Positions 51,957 through 60,559 of a stretch of DNA of 64,000 nt are shown piece after piece. The notes beneath the pieces were generated by a model that saw only the letters and a list, made by a program, of their open reading frames with translations, did no database searches and was not told the origin of the DNA. Every line of letters starts with the position of its first letter. The first letter of the stretch is position 1. A program made the position numbers and the translations under genes. Location of the stretch: the NCBI GenBank assembly GCA_964612555.1, contig CAZTBW010000001.1, forward strand, positions 186,001 to 250,000. Reading direction: 5' to 3'. This DNA comes from DAOLCO01 sp964612555 (GTDB lineage: Bacteria > Bdellovibrionota_C > UBA2361 > SZUA-149 > DAOLCO01).

Positions 51957-52682
51957 CTAATTTGAATTTAATTTTTTGAGCTCCTGTTCCAGTTTTATGG
52001 CAGAGCCGCGAAATGATGCGGAAATCAAGTCATGGTTAGTCTTGAATTTAAAGCCTTCCCTGGCTTTGCTTCCAATAGAGAAGAGGTTATCACTAAGGGT
52101 GCCATCCTTACTTCTGTAAGCTGATGACCAGGTAACTGCTTGCTGCTTACCATCAAAAAGCCAAATCCTGTATGTCAGACTGGAGCTTCTCTCACTACCT
52201 ATTCTACTACCGGTTCTTTCATCAGACATATCAACAATACAGAACAAGATACTCTTGTAGGAGGTCTTATCCTGGGTTTCCTTGGCGAGTTTAAACAGTG
52301 ATTCCTGTGATATTCCTTCGGAAGGAATATCAATATCGTACTCCAGCGTGAAAGATTCAGAGTCTGTATGCTCAGAATTAACTACATAAAGCGATGTATA
52401 AATACCAAATGCCCTGACCAAAAGCTCACTAAGTTCATTATCTGGTAAGGCGAGCTGCTTTGAAGAAGAGGGCTTTCCGGGAACTCCCGAAACTCTTTTA
52501 AATACAGGAAGTATCAAAACCTCACCTAATCCCGCAGATTTGTTAAAGGCTGCATGTTTTTCAGAAGAAACATCGGAAATTATAAGAGGTTCAGACCTTC
52601 TTGCTGAACATGAAACAAGAACCATACATAAAAAACAAAATATGGAGACTTTAGCCGGATGGAGAGGAAAATATTTAAGCAT
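51957..52682 (-). CDS. Lipoprotein of unknown function
   Basis: 241 residues. Signal peptide with lipobox VLVSC (Cys25), so probably an outer- or inner-membrane lipoprotein. The mature part has a mixed alpha/beta look (GEVLILPVFKRVSG; SILFCIVDMSDERTGSR; YRIWLFDGKQQAVTWSSAYR), reminiscent of small envelope lipoproteins that form assembly platforms, but no family is recognised. It lies about 100 bp downstream of ftsK's start in the opposite sense of reading order, alone. Confidence 0.7.
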   Translation of the reverse strand: MLKYFPLHPAKVSIFCFLCMVLVSCSARRSEPLIISDVSSEKHAAFNKSAGLGEVLILPVFKRVSGVPGKPSSSKQLALPDNELSELLVRAFGIYTSLYVVNSEHTDSESFTLEYDIDIPSEGISQESLFKLAKETQDKTSYKSILFCIVDMSDERTGSRIGSERSSSLTYRIWLFDGKQQAVTWSSAYRSKDGTLSDNLFSIGSKAREGFKFKTNHDLISASFRGSAIKLEQELKKLNSN

Positions 52683-52920
52683 TAAAATACCAAAATTAAT
52701 ATTGCCCTATCCTATCTCTTTTATAAAATTATTGCATCCCCCAATGACAAAAACACAGTGGCTGCCCGTACCCCCTGATGTCGAAAAATTCTCAAATTTA
52801 TAATTGACCTTTCTTGCTCAGGTACTGTAGTGAATATCCTGATTTTGTATTGATTGTTTTTGCATTACGTATAAATATTCAAGTGGATACATATAGCGAT
52901 TCTAGAGTAAGGGAGTAGAA

Positions 52921-53298
52921 ATGGTAAGTTCATACAAGAAACTGGATGAGGCATTACAAGACCTCGTGGAAGCATATATAGAATTGGAAGATCAAATCAC
53001 CGAAAAGGTTGGTGATGATGAGGACGCATTTACTCATTCAATCATAGAAGCTCTGGAAACGAGTATCGAAGCAGCGATAGAAGAACATGACTTCAGCACT
53101 ACCGGTGTTGCTGCCATACTTTCCAACTTAACAGAAGCTCTTGAGCAACTTGACCCCGTTGCCTTTGATGACGATGAGGACGAGGACTCTGATGAAGAAT
53201 ATGAAATTTCAGATGAGTACGAAGACCTTGACGAAGATGAAGAGCTTGATCTGGATGAAGCTGAGCTTGATGAAGACGAGGATGAGGACGACTACTAG
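52921..53298 (+). CDS. Small acidic protein of unknown function
   Basis: 125 residues. The first ~80 form amphipathic helices (YKKLDEALQDLVEAYIELED; HSIIEALETSIEAAIEEHDF). The last ~45 are almost entirely Asp/Glu. A GGGAG Shine-Dalgarno is well placed, and the upstream 238-bp gap contains no other gene. It resembles acidic-tail binding proteins or histone-like partner proteins only in composition; no function is inferred. Confidence 0.75.
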   Translation: MVSSYKKLDEALQDLVEAYIELEDQITEKVGDDEDAFTHSIIEALETSIEAAIEEHDFSTTGVAAILSNLTEALEQLDPVAFDDDEDEDSDEEYEISDEYEDLDEDEELDLDEAELDEDEDEDDY

Positions 53299-53354
53299 TC
53301 CTCCCCCCTTCACACCTTTACTGTCTCATCTCATTTTATACTATCTTATTATCT

Positions 53355-54434
53355 TTATCTCAGTTTAAGGGTAGCGATACTGAGAATTGCGAGCACTATC
53401 GAGATAATCCACGCCCGGACTATGATTTTCGGCTCAGAGATACCGTTCAGCTCAAAGTGATGGTGAATTGGTGCCATTTTGAACACCCGCTTCCCTCTGA
53501 GCTTGAATGAGGCAACCTGTATCATTACCGAAAGTGCTTCAATAACAAAGACTCCCCCCGCAACTATCAAAACAAGTTCCTGCTTCACAAGAACGGCAAG
53601 CATCCCGATCGCACCTCCCAATGCAAGAGCACCGACATCTCCCATAAAAATCTGAGCAGGAAATGAATTATACCATAAGAAACCAAGCCCGCCCGCAACA
53701 AGAGCCGCAGCAAAAATACTTAAATCACCCACCCCGGAAACATAAGTAATCTGAAGATACTCCGCTATCTTAATGTGACCAGTCACATAGGCAAAGACTC
53801 CATAAGCAAAAGCCACTGTCATTACAGGACCAATAACAAGCCCGTCCAGACCATCAGTAAGATTAACGGCATTTGATGCGCCAACAATGATAAGGACAGC
53901 AAAAGGAATATAAAAATAGGAAAGATCAACTTTCATATTCTTGAAAAAAGGGACACTCACCTCGGTTGAATACGAGGGAACAAAAAACACAAGAATACTT
54001 ACAAATAAAAGTGCGAGAAAAATCTGCCATAAAAATTTTGTTCTGGCTCTTATTCCTTTTGATGAACGATCTTTTACTTTGGAGAAATCATCTACAAAAC
54101 CAAGCACACCATAAGAAGCGGTTAAACCGCATAGGAGCCACATATAAATATTACTTATGTCACACAAGAGGAGACTACTTGCGATCACCGAGCAGACCAC
54201 AACAAGTCCACCCATTGTCGGAGTACCTTCTTTTACTGCATGGCTCTGAGGACCATCGTCCCTTATTGGTTGACCAAGCTTCCTCTCCCTGAACCAGCGA
54301 ATAAATTTCGGCTGAAAAATAAGAACAAAAACCAGAGAGATAAAAAAAGCAGTCATGGAACGAAAGGTAAGATACCTGAACACGTTCAGAGCGTTCCAAT
54401 AGGGCTGCAACCATAAAAGTAGATGGTAAATCAT
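53355..54434 (-). CDS. mraY: Phospho-N-acetylmuramoyl-pentapeptide-transferase
   Basis: 359 residues, ten predicted membrane helices. Signature motifs: GTPTMGGLVVV, NAVNLTDGLDGLVIG with its catalytic Asp pair, FMGDVGALALGGAIG and the closing KMAPIHHHFELNG. It transfers phospho-MurNAc-pentapeptide to undecaprenyl phosphate, making lipid I. It is not next to any mur/fts gene here, unlike the usual dcw cluster, except ftsK 1.5 kb away. Confidence 0.97.
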   Translation of the reverse strand: MIYHLLLWLQPYWNALNVFRYLTFRSMTAFFISLVFVLIFQPKFIRWFRERKLGQPIRDDGPQSHAVKEGTPTMGGLVVVCSVIASSLLLCDISNIYMWLLCGLTASYGVLGFVDDFSKVKDRSSKGIRARTKFLWQIFLALLFVSILVFFVPSYSTEVSVPFFKNMKVDLSYFYIPFAVLIIVGASNAVNLTDGLDGLVIGPVMTVAFAYGVFAYVTGHIKIAEYLQITYVSGVGDLSIFAAALVAGGLGFLWYNSFPAQIFMGDVGALALGGAIGMLAVLVKQELVLIVAGGVFVIEALSVMIQVASFKLRGKRVFKMAPIHHHFELNGISEPKIIVRAWIISIVLAILSIATLKLR

Positions 54435-54551
54435 GATATTATAACAGATAGATTAAGGTTTGAACCTTCGTCTATCCTACGATGTAGAGGGTAATAGTGA
54501 AAGATATTATTTTCCCCCTGCGCCCCAGGAAGGGTGCTTCGGGGGACGGTG

Positions 54552-54863
54552 CTAATTCAGTTGCGTCGAGATTCTTTCAGAAACAAAGAAATTTCCACTA
54601 AAGCCCATAAGTGCACGAATGGTTTTTGGGCATAACCCCAGATGAAGGCATACGTTTACAAAGGAGTAAATATATCTTGTATCATTTGAAAGGAAATACT
54701 CTCTGGCTTCCCGATAGGGGGCTCCCTGCTTTTTGAGATCATCAAAGGCACTCTTGAGTACCGCAGCCATAAGATTTTTTTCAGGCTCGGAGGGGTCAAG
54801 AGGAAGGTAATCCTCAAAAGCGATATACACTGCCGTTTCTGGTCTAAATTTATCGTGTTTCAT
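54552..54863 (-). CDS. Conserved small hypothetical protein
   Basis: 103 residues, soluble and helical. The pattern EAREYFLSNDTRYIYSFVNV then CLHLGLCPKTIRALM resembles a small family seen in delta-proteobacteria-like genomes in which an FSFxxVCxxLGLxPxxxR motif looks like a helix-turn-helix. I do not recognise a function. It is isolated, with 117 bp to mraY and 209 bp to the adenosyltransferase gene; the latter gap shows nothing else. Confidence 0.7.
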   Translation of the reverse strand: MKHDKFRPETAVYIAFEDYLPLDPSEPEKNLMAAVLKSAFDDLKKQGAPYREAREYFLSNDTRYIYSFVNVCLHLGLCPKTIRALMGFSGNFFVSERISTQLN

Positions 54864-55072
54864 CCAAGCCCCTTATAAAACCAAACTGTAAAACCAGTCC
54901 CTAAAACCCGTTTATCTATAAATTATCGTAAAAATCAAATTAAAACTTGATACAGCCAAACATCACAAATAAAGATGCGAAAACCCCCCGGAAGGATTAT
55001 CTTAATTTTCAGATACTACCTCAAAAAACACCTAAGTATTTGAAATAGCTATGGGGGCTTCAGATTACTCGC

Positions 55073-55675
55073 TCAGGAACCTATCGGGGAAACTCTATCT
55101 TTTTCCTGCTTCCATAATGGAGGGTTTATACCTTTTATGTGAAGTACATAGCGGGCAAGAACAAAAAGGAGATCACTGATACGGTTACAATAAATAAGGG
55201 CTTCCTGAGAGATAGCCTCTTTTTCACTATGAAGTAAGGAAAGCATACTTCTCTCCGCCCTTCGGGCAACTGTCCTTGCAAGGTGGAGACTCGATGCCAG
55301 AGAACTTCCACCCGGGAGAATAAAAGAATCAAGCTCGGGAAGATCTTTATTGTAGTAGTCGCAGAGTTTTTCAAGGTGCTCAGTATGCCTCTTTTCAGCC
55401 CGCCACATGCCGGGGTAAGAAAAGTCTTTAGGGGTAGCTATTTCTGAACCAAGATCAAAAAGTTCCTGTTGCAGATATTCGATGACCTCAAATAATTCCT
55501 TCTCTGAAACCGGGTCAAGAAAACTCTTTGAAATTCCAAGACATGAATTAAGCTCATCCAGAGTACCAAAAGCTTCACACCTCGGGTGATCTTTTGGTAC
55601 TCTGCTTCCATCAACAAGAGAAGTCTCTCCCTTGTCTCCACTTCGGGTATATACTCTGTTTATTTTAAAACTCAC
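55073..55675 (-). CDS. Cob(I)yrinic acid a,c-diamide adenosyltransferase, PduO type
   Basis: 200 residues from the GTG at 55675, which follows a GAGGG Shine-Dalgarno and overlaps the upstream gene by 11 bp; the open frame extends further but lacks family sequence. RVYTRSGDKGETSLVDGSRV is the ATP-binding N-terminus of PduO-type enzymes; FGTLDELNSCLG and FILPGGSSLASSLHLARTVA with RRAERSM complete the family. It adds the 5'-deoxyadenosyl group to cob(I)alamin, yielding coenzyme B12. It is coupled to the TPR-like membrane protein upstream. Confidence 0.93.
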   Translation of the reverse strand: MSFKINRVYTRSGDKGETSLVDGSRVPKDHPRCEAFGTLDELNSCLGISKSFLDPVSEKELFEVIEYLQQELFDLGSEIATPKDFSYPGMWRAEKRHTEHLEKLCDYYNKDLPELDSFILPGGSSLASSLHLARTVARRAERSMLSLLHSEKEAISQEALIYCNRISDLLFVLARYVLHIKGINPPLWKQEKDRVSPIGS

Positions 55676-56519
55676 CTGCGGCTTCCCTCTGATCTCCGAA
55701 ACCGGGGGGCTGATACGCAATACCCAGACGGAGACACTCCTGAGACAAGGCATCTTCTATTTGAGGATATCTTTCTACCAGCTGGTCAAAAAGAGAAAAA
55801 GTATTTTTGAACTCCTCAGAACCCGCTTCAAATGAGAGCAGATACGACATGGCAGCTTCAACCGGAAATATCTCACCTTCTTCAATTAAAGTCTTAAGGT
55901 GTGTACGTGCCTTTTCGGAAATATCCCGGGAAGCACTTCCGGAAACACCCGAAGCAAGCATATAACGTGAATAAAGCAGAATCTGTAACTCGGAACTGAT
56001 ACGAGTAAGGGGATCTTTCTCAAAACTGACTTTTAGAGAATCAAGCGCGGCTTGCAATTTCTCCGAGTCAATCGCAACAGATTCATATGAGGAAACTCTG
56101 GAAACAGCGTATGCCGCCGAAAGCACCTCTCCGAGTGAAGAATAACTTGTTTCAGAAAAATCGGTGGAGAGCCGCTTGACTTCATCAAGGTAGCGTTCCA
56201 GCACTTCAGTCTCTGAAACATTCCTGAGTTCAGCACTTGAAAAATCACCTGAAATTATCGCTCCAAGCAAAGTACTGGCTTTGGAAAAGGACTGGGATGC
56301 TTCTTCGTTTTTCAAATGCATGGTAGTCCTGTATTCATTGTAAAACCAGATACCCGCAACCACCAGTAACAAAATCGTCACCCCCTTTTGCCAGTTTTTC
56401 TCAAAAAAACTCGCAGGGTCATTCATCAGACCCCCCATCAGACCGCCGGAATAATGCACCACAGGAGAAGCAACTCTTTTTTCTTCTCTCAAGACCTTAG
56501 CTGAAGATTCAACATTCAT
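55665..56519 (-). CDS. Membrane-anchored TPR-like protein (YfgM-like)
   Basis: 284 residues. A short cytoplasmic N-terminus with FFEKNWQKG precedes one membrane helix (VTILLLVVAGIWFYNEY), followed by a helical, TPR-like periplasmic region rich in Ser/Glu. The architecture matches YfgM-type ancillary proteins of the SecYEG translocon (DUF2133/TPR_21), but similarity is weak. It is between the BFN gene (39 bp) and the adenosyltransferase gene (overlap). Function uncertain. Confidence 0.6.
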   Translation of the reverse strand: MNVESSAKVLREEKRVASPVVHYSGGLMGGLMNDPASFFEKNWQKGVTILLLVVAGIWFYNEYRTTMHLKNEEASQSFSKASTLLGAIISGDFSSAELRNVSETEVLERYLDEVKRLSTDFSETSYSSLGEVLSAAYAVSRVSSYESVAIDSEKLQAALDSLKVSFEKDPLTRISSELQILLYSRYMLASGVSGSASRDISEKARTHLKTLIEEGEIFPVEAAMSYLLSFEAGSEEFKNTFSLFDQLVERYPQIEDALSQECLRLGIAYQPPGFGDQREAAGEF

Positions 56520-56558
56520 TATAGAAACCTGCCTCCCATACCACGTTTAGTTACATAA

Positions 56559-57161
56559 TTACATTTTATATTTAAAATCATCAGGACTCATATCTTCAAG
56601 TAATTTAGCAAGCTGTTCCTTGTCAAGCTCGGCATACTGCTGAACAGGAAATTCGTTTACAGAACCGGGCTCACCACTCACAGAATCCGGGATATCTCCG
56701 CTACCGGACTCTCCCTGAACCTTAGCCTCTCCATCAAGCGGAACCAGCGTAGCTTGTGCTTTTTCAAGTACTTCAGCGGTAACAAAGATAGGTACATTGG
56801 AACGTATGGCAAGAGCGATTGCATCGCTGGGTCTTGCGTCAAGCTCTTTACACTCCTCACCCACCTTGATTTCAATAGTTGCATAGAAGGTGTTATCCAC
56901 CAGAGAAACGATTCCAACCCGCTTTACTTTTGCACCAAGTTCATCAAGTGTATTTTTTAACAAATCATGTGTCATTGGACGCGCTACTTCTATATTCTTG
57001 AGTGCGGTAGCTATGGAAGACGCTTCAGACATACCTATCCATATCGGAAGACATATTTCACCCTCCGGCTGTTTCAGTACCACTATCGGCGCATTGGATA
57101 CCGGGTCTACTACCAGACCCGCCACCACCATCTCGTGCTCATTCTGATTATCTTGCATCAT
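56559..57161 (-). CDS. BFN-domain (bifunctional nuclease, DUF151) protein
   Basis: 200 residues. The N-terminal ~130 residues are a complete BFN domain: VVAGLVVDPVSNAPIVVLKQ, PEGEICLPIWIGMSEASSIA, RPMTHDLLKNTLDELGAKV and LDARPSDAIALAIRSNVPIF. Family members are proposed nucleases, found across bacteria and plants. The C-terminal extension (about 65 residues, Pro/Ser/Glu-rich, ending ELDKEQLAKLLEDMSPDDFK) is typical of many bacterial members. It overlaps miaB by 14 bp. Confidence 0.88.
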   Translation of the reverse strand: MMQDNQNEHEMVVAGLVVDPVSNAPIVVLKQPEGEICLPIWIGMSEASSIATALKNIEVARPMTHDLLKNTLDELGAKVKRVGIVSLVDNTFYATIEIKVGEECKELDARPSDAIALAIRSNVPIFVTAEVLEKAQATLVPLDGEAKVQGESGSGDIPDSVSGEPGSVNEFPVQQYAELDKEQLAKLLEDMSPDDFKYKM

Positions 57162-58578
57162 GTATTTGCTCTTCAGCCACAGCGTTTATAAAAGCTGTCC
57201 TTGACAGTACTTTAAGCCCATGGGGTGTTGCACGAACCACATGCCCTTCTACCAAACTTCCCTTCAGATTCAACTCTTTCTCGGATAAATCAGTAGTATA
57301 TTCAACAGGAACATTGTGCTTTGTACGCCCGTGGCAGGAGAATATCCCTTTTCCCCGGGATTCGACAAGTATTTCCACCATATGTCCAAGGTACTGCTCA
57401 TTTAATTTAAGAGTAATTTTCTCCTGTTCGCTCTGAAGCTGGCACAGACGGGCTTTCTTTACTGCTTCGGGAACCTCATCTTCCTCACTAAAGCATTGAT
57501 TTGCCTTGGTATTTGGTCGAATTGAATAAATAAAGGAAAAACAGCTGTGGTACTGGATTTCTTTAACCATTTCCAGTGTTTCCAGAAAATCATCTTCAGT
57601 CTCTGTAGGAAAACCAACTATTATATCAGTAGAAAGAGCAATATCAGGAACCATATCACGGAGTGAAGAAACAATATCGAGATACCTCTCTTTTCTGTAA
57701 TTCCTGTTCATCAGCTTAAGAATACGATTACTCCCCGATTGAAGCGGGAGATGAATATGCGGACACAGACCCGGCACTTCCTTGTATATCTCAAGGAAAT
57801 CCTTTTTTACTTCCGCAGGGTGAGGTGAAGTAAAGCGAATCCTCTCCACCCCTTCAATATCTGCTATTCTTCTTACCAGCTCAGAGAATTTCATTCGGGG
57901 ATTCAGATCAACTCCAAAAGAGTTAACGGTCTGTCCGAGGAGCATCACCTCCCGGGCTCCCATTCGTGCTTTAAGACGAATCTCTTTTAAAATCTCCTGA
58001 GGGTCTCTACTCACCTGAGGACCACGAGTAGTAGGCACTACACAGTACGTACAGATCTTGTCACAGCCTCTTTGAATAGCAACAAGGGCACGAACACTTG
58101 AATTAAAGGCAGACGGGATTATTGTTCGCTCATCAGGTAAAACGTCAAATTCATCCGGCAGCTCATCCCACTCGTCCCGATAATCAATTGCAACCTGCGG
58201 GTTTGTATCCTCCCTGCTTCTGGCAACAAGAGAGGGTATTAATGAAAGATTATGAGTACCAACCACAAAATCCACTGCACTGCTTCGATTTATTATCGCC
58301 TGACCTTCCTGCTGCGCCACACAGCCCCCCACTCCGATAATCATGGAAGGTTTTTTTTCTTTAAGCTGCCTGAGTCTTCCCAAAAGCCCATAAAGCTTAT
58401 GCTCACCCTTTTCACGAACACTGCATGTATTAACAATGGCAAGGTCTGCCTCTTCTGCCGAGTCCACTTTTTCATATTCAGAGGACAGAAGCAGTAACAT
58501 CTTCTCAGTGTCATATTCATTCATCTGACAACCGAAAGTTTTAATAAAAACTTTCTTTTTTACTTCCTGATGATTCAT
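57148..58578 (-). CDS. miaB: tRNA-2-methylthio-N6-dimethylallyladenosine synthase
   Basis: 476 residues. N-terminal MTTase domain with three cysteines (KTFGCQMNEYD, VNTCSVREK, GGCVAQQEG). Radical-SAM cluster motif CDKICTYCVVPTTRGPQVSR. C-terminal TRAM domain (LGHMVEILVESRGKGIFSC). It methylthiolates i6A37 in tRNAs. It overlaps the 2-hydroxyacid dehydrogenase gene upstream by 4 bp and the BFN gene downstream by 14 bp. Confidence 0.96.
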   Translation of the reverse strand: MNHQEVKKKVFIKTFGCQMNEYDTEKMLLLLSSEYEKVDSAEEADLAIVNTCSVREKGEHKLYGLLGRLRQLKEKKPSMIIGVGGCVAQQEGQAIINRSSAVDFVVGTHNLSLIPSLVARSREDTNPQVAIDYRDEWDELPDEFDVLPDERTIIPSAFNSSVRALVAIQRGCDKICTYCVVPTTRGPQVSRDPQEILKEIRLKARMGAREVMLLGQTVNSFGVDLNPRMKFSELVRRIADIEGVERIRFTSPHPAEVKKDFLEIYKEVPGLCPHIHLPLQSGSNRILKLMNRNYRKERYLDIVSSLRDMVPDIALSTDIIVGFPTETEDDFLETLEMVKEIQYHSCFSFIYSIRPNTKANQCFSEEDEVPEAVKKARLCQLQSEQEKITLKLNEQYLGHMVEILVESRGKGIFSCHGRTKHNVPVEYTTDLSEKELNLKGSLVEGHVVRATPHGLKVLSRTAFINAVAEEQIHDAR

Positions 58579-59588
58579 CTCTTCCTTGCCCCGTTTTCAA
58601 GCACAAGAGGGTTTGCAAGCTGTCCGGGGGTTTCATTCATTTTAAATACCGCTTCAATGTCTTCTACCATAGTCTGCCCCATACCATAAAGCGATTCATC
58701 GGAATAACCACCCAAATGAGGTGTCACAAGAACATTTTTCAAAGAAAGCAGCCTGTGAGACCCATCAATTGGCTCGCCTTCTACTACATCCGTACCGTAC
58801 ATTCTTACAGTACCATCCAGAAGTGCATCCACCAGCGCATCTTCATCAATCAGCTCCCCCCTGCACGTGTTTATCAAAACCACACCTTTTTTAAGTCTGG
58901 AAAACTGCTCCTTTGAAAGAATCCTCCTTGTATCTTTTGTCAAAGGGCAATGAAAAGATATTACATCAGCTTTTAAAAGAAGTTCTTCAAGGGGAACGGA
59001 CACTGCATAATTTGCACTCACCTCATCTGCATCAAGATACGGGTCACAGGCGAGCACTTCTGCCCTAAATCCGAGAGATATTATTTCAGAAACTCTTTTT
59101 CCGATATTTCCAAGACCGATCAAACCTATCTTCTTTCCCTTCAGTTCCGGTCCAAGGTACCGGGCACGTTCAGACCATCTGGATTCTTTTACTGAAACAT
59201 ATCCCTGATGCATGTGCCGACCCGCTGCAAGCATGAGCCCGACAGCCATCTCCGCAACAGCTTCCTGCTCTACCAACCCTTTTACACGTGAGACCATGAT
59301 ACCAAGTTCTGTAGCCACATTCAGGTCAACATTATCACAACCAATACCATGCCTTGCGAGTAAAATCAGATCAGGACAAGCCCTCAAACACTCCTCATCA
59401 AAGCGAGGAGTCACACTAGCCACTATCCCCTGCACCCCCTCAAGCTCCCTCGCCAAATCAAGTCCCGTACAAGTTGCCGGCACATTCACCACTTTCAAAT
59501 CACCAAGTGATTTAATACGCTCAAGGTGTTCAGGAAAATACTTTCCAAAAGAACTCGAATTTACAATAGCGAATTTCAGGTTTTTCAT
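58575..59588 (-). CDS. D-2-hydroxyacid dehydrogenase, phosphoglycerate dehydrogenase-like
   Basis: 337 residues. NAD loop KIGLIGLGNIGKRVSEIISL; catalytic Arg in INTCRGELID, Glu in DVVEGEPIDG and His in LVTPHLGGYSDES. The substrate-domain element ILLARHGIGCDNVDL resembles 3-phosphoglycerate dehydrogenases and related C-terminal binding protein-like enzymes; there is no ACT domain. Substrate uncertain. It is first of an overlapping minus-strand set with miaB and the BFN gene, divergent from the DksA-like gene. Confidence 0.85.
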   Translation of the reverse strand: MKNLKFAIVNSSSFGKYFPEHLERIKSLGDLKVVNVPATCTGLDLARELEGVQGIVASVTPRFDEECLRACPDLILLARHGIGCDNVDLNVATELGIMVSRVKGLVEQEAVAEMAVGLMLAAGRHMHQGYVSVKESRWSERARYLGPELKGKKIGLIGLGNIGKRVSEIISLGFRAEVLACDPYLDADEVSANYAVSVPLEELLLKADVISFHCPLTKDTRRILSKEQFSRLKKGVVLINTCRGELIDEDALVDALLDGTVRMYGTDVVEGEPIDGSHRLLSLKNVLVTPHLGGYSDESLYGMGQTMVEDIEAVFKMNETPGQLANPLVLENGARKR

Positions 59589-59858
59589 CGTTTAGAACAT
59601 TATGAGAAAAGAGGTAATTAAAAAATCTCTAGATTTTCAATGGCAAATCTTGAAACTGATACAAAAATACCTAAAATAAGTAAGAAAGAAAACTGGTGAC
59701 GATATCTTTATGATTTAGTTTACGACTTAATTAGTCAGCTAAAAATCCTGCTAAATGATCAACTTTTTATGCCCTTGCTTTTATTTAATTTTAAGATATC
59801 TTCATTGGTTCTTTAAATAAATTAATACATTTGCCTCATAACTTCATGGGCGTGCACG

Positions 59859-59896
59859 TTTTATATTTTGGTAGCAATTATAGCACGAATATAAAA
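59859..59896 (+). promoter_or_regulatory. Candidate promoter and dyad upstream of the DksA-like gene
   Basis: TTGGTA (59868-59873), 16-bp spacer, TATAAA (59890-59895). The promoter is framed by a 9-bp inverted repeat, TTTTATATT at 59859-59867 and AATATAAAA at 59888-59896, which could be a repressor site (possibly Zur-like; not proven). The rest of the 330-bp gap 59589-59918 is AT-rich and featureless by eye. Confidence 0.4.
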
Positions 59897-59918
59897 TTTC
59901 TCATTGGGGATTTCTTAG

Positions 59919-60341
59919 ATGAAAAAGAGAGATAAGGATAAGCTTCACAAGATTCTGTTAGAGGAGCGAGCCAAGATTATTCAGCATCTTTACAAGGTGG
60001 AGGCTGATTCTGAGGGAGCTTTGTCTGAACTTAAGGGGGATGATGTAGACCTTGCATCCATTGAGTATTCACAGGCTGCGCTTACTAAACTCGGTTCTCG
60101 TGAGCAGAAGTATTTGAAGAAAATCGAATACGCCCTCGCAAAGTTTGAAGATGACAGCTACGGCATATGTGAGCTTACAGGGGAGGAAATACCTGTTGAA
60201 AGGCTTCTTGCTCGTCCTGTGGCACGTTATACGGTTGAAGCCCAGACAGAACTTGAAAGAAAGGAAAGAGGATATCGAGACCCTGACGAAATTGAAGATG
60301 ATGAATTATTTCCTGACACAAGTGAGGATAAGATTGATTAG
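59919..60341 (+). CDS. DksA/TraR-family protein with degenerate zinc finger (DksA2-like)
   Basis: 140 residues. Coiled-coil N-terminal region, with the tip acidic motif GDDVDLASIEYSQ (Asp44 with the A-S pair) that acts in the polymerase secondary channel. In canonical DksA a four-cysteine zinc finger follows; here the positions read Cys84, Thr87, Thr105, Ala108 (YGICELTGEEIP; RYTVEAQ), so zinc cannot be held by four cysteines. That pattern is like the cysteine-poor DksA2 paralogues of Pseudomonas, which replace DksA under zinc starvation. An acidic tail follows. The next gene is a His-rich TonB receptor. Confidence 0.88.
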   Translation: MKKRDKDKLHKILLEERAKIIQHLYKVEADSEGALSELKGDDVDLASIEYSQAALTKLGSREQKYLKKIEYALAKFEDDSYGICELTGEEIPVERLLARPVARYTVEAQTELERKERGYRDPDEIEDDELFPDTSEDKID

Positions 60342-60489
60342 TAAATTAACAAGAACTTCAGTCCTACACGCTTAATAAAACATCCAGATACCCGTCTATC
60401 TGAAAAACTCTGAAGACTATCTTAAGGGGTAAGCTTAAACACTTCTTCCTACTTTAGTTTAAGAGTAATCTTTTCCACTTTTACTTATT

Positions 60490-60502
60490 GCAAATAATTT
60501 GC
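60490..60502. promoter_or_regulatory. Palindrome upstream of the TonB receptor gene
   Basis: GCAAATAATTTGC: a perfect 6-bp dyad with one central base, 57 bp before the receptor start, overlapping TTGCAA and just upstream of TATACT. This is a suitable place for a repressor such as Zur. The binding protein is unknown. Confidence 0.35.
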
Positions 60503-60559
60503 TTTTATTATACTTCAGGATCAGAATTATAAAAACTAACAATATTTCCGACACTGTTT

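Noticed and set aside
53141..53368. Overlapping Met/Thr-rich ORF in the acidic protein gene
   Set aside because: It is the +2 frame reading of GAT/GAA repeats of the acidic tail.
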